From Ilyomonas sp965247435 (GTDB lineage Bacteria > Bacteroidota > Bacteroidia > Chitinophagales > Chitinophagaceae), in assembly GCA_965247435.1 (NCBI GenBank), contig OZ252019.1, forward strand, positions 2,108,001 to 2,172,000: a stretch of 64,000 bases of DNA, in the 5' to 3' direction. The notes beneath the pieces were generated by a model. The model ran no database searches, was not told the DNA's origin, and saw only the letters and a list, made by a program, of their open reading frames with translations. The position numbers were made by a program, and so were the translations under genes. Within the stretch, counting starts at the first letter, position 1, and each line of letters opens with the position of its first letter. Positions 43,840 to 51,336 of this stretch are shown here, piece after piece.

Positions 43840-44357
43840 TGCATACGTTCTCTTAGTGATAAAATATGTTGCACATGATGCCGGCTATGCCAGGCGTACA
43901 TGCCCAGCAAAAACCACAGCGTCATTTCCTTTTTATGCTCCGGGTGAAACACGGTGCGCTGCCATTCTTCGTCCGTTAAATCTTTAATAGCGGCCACCCA
44001 GCGCTCGTGCAGCGCAAACAGCAGGGTTATAGAAATATTAACGGGTAACTGTTTCACATCGTTCAGCTCCGCCCACTGCTTTTCTTCATACGGCCGGATG
44101 GCCGGGTTCTCTTCGGTGAGGCCAAGCTTAAAACGGATGTAAGCATTCATGTGGCTGTCGGCAACGTGGTGTACCAACTGGTGCACTGTCCAGCCGCCCT
44201 CGCGGTAAGGCGTTTGCAGTTGCGCTTCATCGAGATTATGGATAGCGCTTTCAAGACTGGAAGGCAGGAATTGTAGGTCCTGCAGCCATTTCTTTTTTAT
44301 GCTTTCAGCAAACGGCTGCGGCTCGTACTTGCCGATGGGATAGCGGAGATCATTCAT
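43830..44357 (-). CDS. DinB/YfiT family metal-dependent protein, putative bacillithiol-type transferase
   Basis: A 175-aa four-helix DinB-like protein with the YfiT pattern: MNDLRYPIGKYEPQPF, GGWTVHQLVHHVADSHMNAYIRFK near 55-78 (metal His), and the last helix YAWHSRHHVQHILSLRERM, which has two more His. YfiT proteins are related to bacillithiol S-transferases; Bacteroidota can make bacillithiol, so that activity is possible. It is the first gene of a pair with the Nudix gene. Confidence 0.85.
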   Translation of the reverse strand: MNDLRYPIGKYEPQPFAESIKKKWLQDLQFLPSSLESAIHNLDEAQLQTPYREGGWTVHQLVHHVADSHMNAYIRFKLGLTEENPAIRPYEEKQWAELNDVKQLPVNISITLLFALHERWVAAIKDLTDEEWQRTVFHPEHKKEMTLWFLLGMYAWHSRHHVQHILSLRERMQWK

Positions 44358-44669
44358 GATTGAATCTTTAAGATTGAAATATTTCTTTAAGTAAGGACTG
44401 GATAAAAAGGTAATTGATTTATATATTAGTTACTGCTCCTGGTTTGTTGTTCTCCACTTTATGTAAAAAAAAGAACGAAAAAAAGCCACAGAAAAACGAT
44501 ATACAGCACGTTTTTCTGCACCGCCCTGATGTAGCTTTTGTACTACGGTGAATTAGGCAGTAGTAATGCTATATATTGAAGCAAAGAATTTAGCAAACAA
44601 CTGTATTTTCAAAGTATGCCTGATCCGGAACATGTACATGCTAATAATCACATCAAACCTATTACATTC
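44358..44669. other. Intergenic region, no gene seen
   Basis: About 310 bp between the YfiT gene start and the ABC ATPase stop. AT-rich, with no supported gene or clear hairpin. Confidence 0.4.
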
Positions 44670-45431
44670 TTACTCTTCCCGCAAATGCTTACCGGTAAGG
44701 TTAATGAATACATCTTCGAGGTTAGCCATTTTTACCTGCCTGGGTCTTTCAAAACCGGAGGCCAGCAAATCGTCAATTAACTGGTCGGGCGATGCGAGGC
44801 TAATGATTTCGCCGGCGTCAATAATGGCTACACGATCACACAAAATTTCTGCTTCGTCCATATAATGCGTGGTAATAATAACGGTAGCGCCGTTGCTGCG
44901 GATGCTTCGTATCAGGTCCCACAAATTGCGCCTTGCCTGCGGGTCGAGGCCCGTGGTGGGTTCATCTAAAAAAACAATCTTCGGCTTGTTGATAAGCGTG
45001 GTTGCAATGGAGAACCGCTGCTTCTGCCCGCCGCTCAGCTCTTTGTATTTATTCTTTGCTTTGTCGCGCAGGTTTACTGTATCGAGCAGCTCCAGCGGCT
45101 TTATTTTTTCGTTGTACAAACCGGCAAACAGATTGAGTAATTCGGTAAGGTTGAGGCCTGCATAATAGCCGGACGATTGCAGTTGAACACCGATAATTTT
45201 CTTGATTTCATTAGGATGCTGGTCGAGATTAAAACCATCTACAACTACTTCCCCGCTTGTTTTTTCGCGCAGCGTTTCAATGATTTCCAGCGTCGTAGAT
45301 TTTCCGGCGCCGTTAGGGCCTAACAGACCAAATATCTCCCCTTCCATTACCTCGAAAGAGATGCCTTTCACCGCCTTAAAATCGCCGTAATTTTTCACTA
45401 AGTTTTTAACGGAGATAATGGTCTTTTTCAT
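44670..45431 (-). CDS. ABC transporter ATP-binding protein
   Basis: A 253-aa ATPase with Walker A GPNGAGKST near 41, Q-loop VQLQSSGYYAGL, signature LSGGQKQR near 137, Walker B IVFLDEPTTGLDP and the switch His in ITTHYMDEAE. It resembles drug/Na+ efflux or ABC-2 type exporters (CcmA/YhaQ-like). Start MKKTIISVKNL at 45431 was chosen over a Met 10 codons upstream. No permease gene is adjacent on either side; a partner would have to be encoded elsewhere. Confidence 0.9.
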   Translation of the reverse strand: MKKTIISVKNLVKNYGDFKAVKGISFEVMEGEIFGLLGPNGAGKSTTLEIIETLREKTSGEVVVDGFNLDQHPNEIKKIIGVQLQSSGYYAGLNLTELLNLFAGLYNEKIKPLELLDTVNLRDKAKNKYKELSGGQKQRFSIATTLINKPKIVFLDEPTTGLDPQARRNLWDLIRSIRSNGATVIITTHYMDEAEILCDRVAIIDAGEIISLASPDQLIDDLLASGFERPRQVKMANLEDVFINLTGKHLREE

Positions 45432-45501
45432 GGCAGCAAGGTAGGGCTTTTTACAACGCACGCAGGATTCTACAACTTGTCTGCGTTAAACATAACTGCC
45501 T

Positions 45502-45993
45502 TTATTTTTTGACAAATAGCTGTGTAAAATAAATAACGCCATCCTCCCGCTGCACCGTGCCAACGCCCGTAAAATTGTAATCGCCTTCTATATTCTTTTT
45601 ATGGCCGGGGCTGTGCAGCCAGCCATTCACCACTTCTTCGGCAGTCATTTGTCCGTAAGCAACGTTTTCGGCAACGCCATAGATAAAACCGACTGCTTTT
45701 TTTATATGCCCGGCGCGTGTTTCAAAACCATCATGCCCGAAAGGCGTAGTTCCTTTCACCATATCAGCGCTGTGCTGCTGCGCCTCGGTGCTTATTACAT
45801 CGAGCATCTGCAAGGCGGGCAGGCCAATGGATGCACGGTGATCGTTCACCAGTTTTATTATATCCGTATTCAGCGTTGCCAGGTTGGTTTTATTATACGC
45901 CGTAAGCCGGCTTCTTATATCCTTAACCTGCGCACAGGCAGAGAGGTGCACCAGCAATAAGGCAGTGAGTAACACAACGATGCTATTTTTCAT
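45502..45993 (-). CDS. CAP/SCP domain secreted protein
   Basis: A 163-aa protein with a signal peptide or lipobox (VHLSAC, Cys near 20). One CAP (SCP-like) domain follows: LVNDHRASIGLPALQML, QQHSADMVKGTTPFGHDGF with the first His, AENVAYGQMTAEEVVNGWLHSPGHKKNI with the second His and catalytic-like Glu, and a terminal YFTQLFVKK strand. Bacterial CAP proteins are extracellular or periplasmic with unknown enzymology. Confidence 0.87.
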   Translation of the reverse strand: MKNSIVVLLTALLLVHLSACAQVKDIRSRLTAYNKTNLATLNTDIIKLVNDHRASIGLPALQMLDVISTEAQQHSADMVKGTTPFGHDGFETRAGHIKKAVGFIYGVAENVAYGQMTAEEVVNGWLHSPGHKKNIEGDYNFTGVGTVQREDGVIYFTQLFVKK

Positions 45994-46084
45994 AAACTAT
46001 TTTCTATGTATGGTTATTCAACGAATGCTTAAACCGGCAAATTGTTCAGCAGTTTAAATTATCACATTCCTTTTATTCAACTGT

Positions 46085-46092
46085 TATCTTTG
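46085..46092 (+). promoter_or_regulatory. -7 promoter element of the aspartate kinase gene
   Basis: TATCTTTG matches the Bacteroidota TAnnTTTG box exactly; it lies 38 bp before the ATG at 46130. I do not see a clear TTG at -33. Confidence 0.35.
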
Positions 46093-46129
46093 CCGCTTTG
46101 TAAATTTTGCAACGGTTTAATAAGCAGTT

Positions 46130-47392
46130 ATGAAGGTTTTTAAATTTGGCGGCGCCAGTGTAAACTCGGTAGATCGCATACGCAATGTTGGGGAAATACT
46201 TCGTGGCTACAGCAACCAACCGCTGATGGTCATTATTTCGGCGATGGGTAAAACTACCAATGCGCTGGAAAAAGTAGCGGAAGCATTTTATACCGGTAAT
46301 AAAACAGAAAGCCTGCAACTCTTTGAAGCGGTGAAGCAGCAACACATCACCACTGCCAAATACCTGCTGGTTACACAGTACAATGCCTGTATCGCACAGC
46401 TTACCGATTTTTTTACGGAGGTGGAATGGCTGCTGCACGATAAGCCGGCAAGGTCGTACGATTATTACTATGACCAGGTGGTTTGCATGGGCGAAATGCT
46501 GAGTACGAGCATTGTAAGCCATTACCTGCGGGAGGCCGGCATTGGCAATTGCTGGATTGATGTGCGGGACATCGTGCGTACCGATGACAACTTCAGGGAT
46601 GCAACCGTAAACTGGAAATTAACCGCAGCAAAAACGGAGGAACTGGTGCTTGCGCTTTATAAGGAAGATACCATTGTAATTACACAAGGCTTTACGGGCA
46701 GCACCGATGAAAACGAAAGCACAACGCTTGGCCGCGAAGGCAGCGATTTTACAGCAGCCATTTTTGCTAACCTGCTGAACGCAGAAAGCCTTACTATCTG
46801 GAAAGATGTGGAAGGTGTAATGAACGCCGATCCAAAACAATTCGGCAATGCACAACTCATTTCCGAGCTTAGCTACGACGAAGTAATTGAGATGGCCTAT
46901 TACGGCGCGCAGGTAATTCATCCTAAAACCATCAAGCCTTTGCAAAACAAAAGCATCCCGCTGCACGTAAAGTGCTTTTTAGACGCCCAGATTCCGGGCA
47001 CTGTTATTCATAACCGGCAGGTAAAAAATCTGCCACCAATTATAATCATTAAAGAAGCACAAGCCTTGCTGCACCTGCACAGCCAGGATTTCTCGTTTGT
47101 AGGCGAAGCGCCGATGAGCCAATTGTATAACATATTCGGGCAACTGAAAATAAAACCGAATCTTATACAAACAGGCGCTATCAGTGTGCAGTTGTGCATG
47201 GACGATAAAAGCGATAAAATAGATCAGCTTGCGGCGGCGGCGGCTGCTTTCTTTGATGTGCAGGTGGTAAAAGGATTAACCTTGCTTACGATACGGCATT
47301 TTACCAGCTACTTAATGGATACCATGCTGCATGATAAAAATGTATTATTAAGACAGCAGACCAAAGAAACGATACAAGTGTTATACACCTGA
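46130..47392 (+). CDS. Aspartate kinase
   Basis: A 420-aa monofunctional aspartokinase. The N-terminal kinase domain has KFGGASVNSVDRI, VIISAMGKTTNALE, GFTGSTDENESTTLGREGSDFTAA and WKDVEGVMNADP near 225. ACT-type regulatory sequence covers about 300-420 (LHLHSQDFSFVGEA, KIKPNLIQTGAISVQLC), so feedback control by Lys or Thr is possible. It phosphorylates aspartate, the first step to lysine, threonine, methionine and diaminopimelate. No homoserine dehydrogenase domain is fused. Confidence 0.93.
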   Translation: MKVFKFGGASVNSVDRIRNVGEILRGYSNQPLMVIISAMGKTTNALEKVAEAFYTGNKTESLQLFEAVKQQHITTAKYLLVTQYNACIAQLTDFFTEVEWLLHDKPARSYDYYYDQVVCMGEMLSTSIVSHYLREAGIGNCWIDVRDIVRTDDNFRDATVNWKLTAAKTEELVLALYKEDTIVITQGFTGSTDENESTTLGREGSDFTAAIFANLLNAESLTIWKDVEGVMNADPKQFGNAQLISELSYDEVIEMAYYGAQVIHPKTIKPLQNKSIPLHVKCFLDAQIPGTVIHNRQVKNLPPIIIIKEAQALLHLHSQDFSFVGEAPMSQLYNIFGQLKIKPNLIQTGAISVQLCMDDKSDKIDQLAAAAAAFFDVQVVKGLTLLTIRHFTSYLMDTMLHDKNVLLRQQTKETIQVLYT

Positions 47393-47481
47393 ATTAATAA
47401 AAGCCTATCAAAGCCAGCGCATATATTTTACGGAATATTGCAGCAGGCAATAGTTAATAAAGAAGCACGCTTTTAATAAAA

Positions 47482-47506
47482 AATCCCGCACTAAAAGTGC
47501 GGGATT
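47482..47506 (+). terminator. Terminator between aspartate kinase and fasciclin genes
   Basis: Perfect 11-bp stem, arms 47482-47492 and 47496-47506, loop AAA, with A-rich and T-rich flanks; suited to both convergent genes. Confidence 0.75.
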
Positions 47507-47533
47507 GTCTTTGAAAGATATAGGGTTAATGAT

Positions 47534-48085
47534 TTACATTTTAGGCATCAGCACATGGTCTATTACATGGATAACACCATTGCTTTGGTTAACGTCGGCA
47601 ATCGTTACCATTGCCTTGTTACCGCTTTCATCCCAAATCCATACATTGCTTTTCTTGTCGAGGCTGGCATAAATGTTATCGCCCTGTACGGTTTTGATAG
47701 TGGCTTTGCCATTGTTGTCTTTAATCATTTTCTTAAGGTCCATAGCACTGATGTTGCCGGCTACCACATGATACTTTAAAACACCCTGCAACTGTGCTTT
47801 GTTTTCCGGTTTCAGCAGGTTATCTACCGCACCTTTAGGAAGCATATTAAAGGCTTCGTTTGTTGGTGCAAAAACGGTAAAAGGTCCGGCGCTTTGCAGT
47901 ACTTCTACCAGATCGGCAGCTTTAACTGCGGCTACTAAAGTAGTATGATCGTTGGAGTTAACAGCATTCTCTACAATATTTTTTGTAGGATACATGGCGG
48001 CGCCACCTACCATTTTAGTGTCTTGTGCAAATGAACTTACTGTGAGTGTTGTGGCTACTATCGCCGTAAGAAATAAACGTTTCAT
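47534..48085 (-). CDS. Secreted fasciclin (FAS1) domain protein
   Basis: A 183-aa protein with a signal peptide ending near residue 20 (SSFAQ). A single FAS1 domain has the H1 motif TVFAPTNEAFNMLPKG and the H2 motif NGVIHVIDHVLMP at the C-terminus. Fasciclin domains mediate adhesion. It lies 193 bp beyond the anti-sigma gene on the same strand, so it is probably a target of the adjacent sigma factor, as in the mycobacterial sigK-rskA-mpt70/mpt83 set. Confidence 0.92.
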   Translation of the reverse strand: MKRLFLTAIVATTLTVSSFAQDTKMVGGAAMYPTKNIVENAVNSNDHTTLVAAVKAADLVEVLQSAGPFTVFAPTNEAFNMLPKGAVDNLLKPENKAQLQGVLKYHVVAGNISAMDLKKMIKDNNGKATIKTVQGDNIYASLDKKSNVWIWDESGNKAMVTIADVNQSNGVIHVIDHVLMPKM

Positions 48086-48278
48086 AAATAATTTGTTTTA
48101 ATCAGTTACGCACTGTTTATGAATCCGGTTTTATAAAAAAAATATTTTTAAATGAAACCATTGCTCTCCTTATTGCGTAGTAAAATCCGGCGGAGATAAG
48201 AATGGGTACAACAAAAACAATGATATGAAATAAAGGAGAAGCGGTAAGATAAGGGAAAGCAAATGCCGGTTTACAGCA

Positions 48279-49109
48279 TTAAGAGGTTTTACCAATTACA
48301 TAGAGCATGTCGGGCAAACTTGGTGTTGGGCTTCCGCCTTCTTTTTCTAAAGTAATAGCAAAGGCATCAGCGTCGGCAAACGGATTCATAGCCTCAGCCA
48401 ATTGTTTATTATTGGTTAGCAAACCGGCACTAACCGGCTTACCTTTTACAATGGCCCATAGCTGGTATTGCTTGCCTGCGGGCGCCTGCGGAAGCGAAAT
48501 ATTAGCTACATAAACAGCATTCGTGCGGCGGTTCCAGAATAGTTGTACCAGCGCATTGGGTTTGCCCGGAACACTGCTGAGATTTATCTTCTGAAAGGCA
48601 GTATCCTGGTAAAGCTTTATGCTTTGCGAGTAGGCGCTGAGGCGTTGCTGCTGGATGGCCGTAAAGCTTTGCAAACTATCGGCTTTTGTTTTTACTGCAG
48701 CAATCTGCGCACGGTTTTGACTATTTGTGATGAAAGCATAAGCAATAGCGCCTACAGCAATGAGGGCAGCAATCACTGCTGCTGCCATTATACTGCTGCG
48801 TGGTTTAGGCCTGTTTAGCGGTACTACTTTAGCCAGCGTAGCCTCTTCCCTGTTCAATGTAGTATCGGTGCCTGCAACCGGTTGCAGCGCCTTTAATTTA
48901 CTGAAAAGATTTTCTTTGACAGCAACTGAAGGCGCAACTTCTGACGTGTTGGCTGTATTGATTAATGCGTCTTCAATTTCATCAAGCTCTGCCTTTATTT
49001 CAGGGAACAACTGTGCCAGTTGCTCTATTTTATAGGCATCATCGCTTGAGAGCATTCCCAATACATACAACTCAAGGTCACCAGACGATATGATACAACT
49101 CAGATCCAA
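48279..49109 (-). CDS. Anti-sigma factor, RskA (anti-sigma-K) family
   Basis: A 276-aa single-pass membrane protein. The cytoplasmic N-terminal sigma-binding part (ELYVLGMLSSDDAYKIEQLAQLFPEIKAEL) is followed by a transmembrane helix near 108-130 (MAAAVIAALIAVGAIAYAF). A periplasmic anti-sigma-K domain comes next: LVQLFWNRRTNAVYVANISLPQAPAGKQYQLWAIVKGKPVSAG. No HxxxCxxC zinc motif is present. Its start directly abuts the stop of the sigma gene (0 bp between), so expression is coupled. Confidence 0.9.
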   Translation of the reverse strand: MDLSCIISSGDLELYVLGMLSSDDAYKIEQLAQLFPEIKAELDEIEDALINTANTSEVAPSVAVKENLFSKLKALQPVAGTDTTLNREEATLAKVVPLNRPKPRSSIMAAAVIAALIAVGAIAYAFITNSQNRAQIAAVKTKADSLQSFTAIQQQRLSAYSQSIKLYQDTAFQKINLSSVPGKPNALVQLFWNRRTNAVYVANISLPQAPAGKQYQLWAIVKGKPVSAGLLTNNKQLAEAMNPFADADAFAITLEKEGGSPTPSLPDMLYVIGKTS

Positions 49110-49655
49110 TTAAACATTAGGTTTTATTAATTTTCTTAAATTCGATATAGCCGAGCGCATTCGGGTTTTAACCGTACCAACCGGCATTACTAATATTTTT
49201 GCAATTTCTTCCTGTGTATAACCTTTAAAATAAGCGAGGTCAATCAGCTTTGCGTTTTCTTCGGGTATTGAGCTCAAAACTCTTCTTAATCCTATATCAG
49301 TTACACGGGCTTCTTCTGTGTGGGCTGATGTATATACGTTATCCTGCAACGATGCAGTTTTACTTTGTTTATTAAATTCTTTTGAACGGGTGCGGTCAAT
49401 GGAAAGATTACGCGCAATACTCAGCATCCAGGTATATAAACGGCCGCGTGAGCCATCATAAGTATGGATGTTTTGCCAAACTTTTACAAATGTCTCCTGT
49501 AATAAATCTTCTGCTACTTCCTGCTGAGAAATAATTTGTTTAATTACTACAAATAAGGCTTTGGAATAATGATCATATAGAAAACGGTACGCCTGCTCAT
49601 CGTGTAGCTGCAGGCGCTTTAGTAATTCGTCTTCATTATGTTGGAGGTTAGCCAA
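49110..49655 (-). CDS. ECF sigma factor (SigK-like)
   Basis: A 181-aa sigma-70 family protein with region 2 (FLYDHYSKALFVVIKQIISQQEVAEDLLQETFVKVWQNI, then RGRLYTWMLSIARNLSIDRTRS) and region 4 (IDLAYFKGYTQEEIAKILVMPVGTVKTRMRSAISNLRKL). It directs RNA polymerase to a small regulon and is held by the membrane anti-sigma factor encoded next. The gene pair resembles the sigK-rskA modules of actinobacteria and the ECF19-like type, but the exact ECF group is not decided here. Confidence 0.92.
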   Translation of the reverse strand: MANLQHNEDELLKRLQLHDEQAYRFLYDHYSKALFVVIKQIISQQEVAEDLLQETFVKVWQNIHTYDGSRGRLYTWMLSIARNLSIDRTRSKEFNKQSKTASLQDNVYTSAHTEEARVTDIGLRRVLSSIPEENAKLIDLAYFKGYTQEEIAKILVMPVGTVKTRMRSAISNLRKLIKPNV

Positions 49656-49704
49656 TAGTAGTTTGTAATTATTATAATCGTTTGGTAAAATAAAGCGTTT
49701 TTTA

Positions 49705-50466
49705 TTACATTATTACATACTCGCCTTTTTTATTTACCGCAATGAAGGGAAGCTTTTTGTTTTCTTCAAAATAATCGTACACTTCCTTCAGCCGCACCGC
49801 AAACTTTTGCAGCTCCTGATCGTTCTTGGTTGCGCGTGCAAGGTACTGCATGCTTTTTTGATTATTAAACCGTACCGGGAAAATATGTACCGGTATAAAA
49901 TCTTCGCCTTCATTTTTAGCAATGGCAGATAATAAATATACTTCTTCAATAGGACCATCCATCAGGGGAATGCAACCGACGGTGATGCAACTGCCATGTA
50001 TATAAATACCGCTGCCGGGTTGCAGAGAATCACTCAGTATTTTATCCGACTCGTTAGGGTAATTTATACCCAATGCCAGGTGATAATTGCTATTGGGTTT
50101 AAACTGGTTGATGTAATAAAAGCCCTCGGGTACCTGATAATCGTCCTGCATACGCTTGGGACCAATAGCGCCGGCCATTGCGCACACTTTGTATGTTTTA
50201 AAGAGCTTGTAAGGCTCTTTGCTATCGTTGCGCACCCATACTTCCAACTGACTGTCAAACTTAAAAGACCGCAAATAGATTTCTTTAGCCGGCCAGGTAA
50301 GTCCTGACGCCGCAAATTGTTTGCGCAGGGTGTCTTCCCTGGTTTTAAGTGCATACGAAACCCGCAGGAAGTTTTTTTGAAAATCTATAAAAGAACTCTG
50401 CGCGCCGGCATAAGATAAGATGAGGGAAACGAATGCAACAAGGAATAAGCGGATCATAGATTTCAA
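49705..50466 (-). CDS. L,D-transpeptidase (YafK/YkuD type)
   Basis: A 253-aa exported protein with a signal peptide ending near residue 22. The YkuD catalytic motif IHGSCITVGCIPL carries the His and the nucleophilic Cys (near 160). Upstream segments KTYKVCAMAGAIGPKRMQDDYQVPEGFYYI match the YafK subfamily, which in E. coli removes Braun lipoprotein links (DpaA) rather than building cross-links. Which of these activities applies here is not known. Confidence 0.88.
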   Translation of the reverse strand: MKSMIRLFLVAFVSLILSYAGAQSSFIDFQKNFLRVSYALKTREDTLRKQFAASGLTWPAKEIYLRSFKFDSQLEVWVRNDSKEPYKLFKTYKVCAMAGAIGPKRMQDDYQVPEGFYYINQFKPNSNYHLALGINYPNESDKILSDSLQPGSGIYIHGSCITVGCIPLMDGPIEEVYLLSAIAKNEGEDFIPVHIFPVRFNNQKSMQYLARATKNDQELQKFAVRLKEVYDYFEENKKLPFIAVNKKGEYVIM

Positions 50467-50536
50467 AAATATTTCAATACCGGTAAAGCCAGACTTAAAC
50501 AGTAGTTAAAGCCGGTAAATTATAGTGCAAACCCTT

Positions 50537-51217
50537 TTATTTAATGCTGTAATTTATAAGTTCCTGTTTGGAGTAGATACCATCTGTTCCGCCTATAGAA
50601 GTTGGTACAGAAGAGATTATATAAATAAGCCCGATACCTTTTGCAAAATAAAAGTCATAGCTGCCAAAATCTGTAAACGAGCCTAATAAATTGTATTGGA
50701 TAGTATATTTATCGTGGATGACGTTGTTATATACTTTGCCTTTTACGGTGTACGAAATATTTTTCTCTATCATCTTTCCGATACCCCTGCCCGGCAGGCC
50801 GTTTACCAGGCCCATATCAAACACCCAGCCATTGCCGATGCTTGTTGTATCATTCAACATAAGCATGGTAACCTGTACGCCGTTTTGTTCGCCATATAAA
50901 TAATAGTTATGCGATTGCAGGCCGTAATACGAATCATTATCTGCAATGGCGCTATGGTTATGTACTTTGCTATAAGGTATGGTATTAATAATGGTATCCT
51001 TTTCACCGATCATAGTTATTGTATCGTTGGAATTAGAAAAGCCGGAGTCTGCATAAATCCAGAAAGTGCCCCTGGTAAGCGGTAGATAGGTTTCTGAGAG
51101 CGGGATACCGGTTGTATCTGTCACCGGCGGGACGATTGTTAAGTCAGCTTCTTTCTGGCAACTGCTTACTATAATGGTGCAGCAAATAACAAAAGGCGTA
51201 AACAGATTTTTCAACAT
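50537..51217 (-). CDS. Hypothetical lipoprotein
   Basis: A 226-aa lipoprotein with lipobox IVSSC (Cys near 20). The mature part begins YLPLTRGTFWIYADSGF, a pattern common in Bacteroidota lipoproteins of unknown function, and is beta-rich to the end (GSYDFYFAKGIGLIYI). No domain with known function is recognised. It stands alone between the transpeptidase and parC genes. Confidence 0.65.
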   Translation of the reverse strand: MLKNLFTPFVICCTIIVSSCQKEADLTIVPPVTDTTGIPLSETYLPLTRGTFWIYADSGFSNSNDTITMIGEKDTIINTIPYSKVHNHSAIADNDSYYGLQSHNYYLYGEQNGVQVTMLMLNDTTSIGNGWVFDMGLVNGLPGRGIGKMIEKNISYTVKGKVYNNVIHDKYTIQYNLLGSFTDFGSYDFYFAKGIGLIYIISSVPTSIGGTDGIYSKQELINYSIK

Positions 51218-51336
51218 AACGTTCCTGATTGGATTTTAGCAAATTTAGGTTTGAATGGTCTGCTAAAAAGATTTTAAGCAAATATTAAAGCAGTAAGCCA
51301 TTAAACTAACAAACGGCTTACTGCTGAAACAAACAA

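Noticed and set aside
44566..44865. Plus-strand frame overlapping the end of the ABC ATPase gene
   Set aside because: Mostly antisense to the ATPase; no recognisable features.
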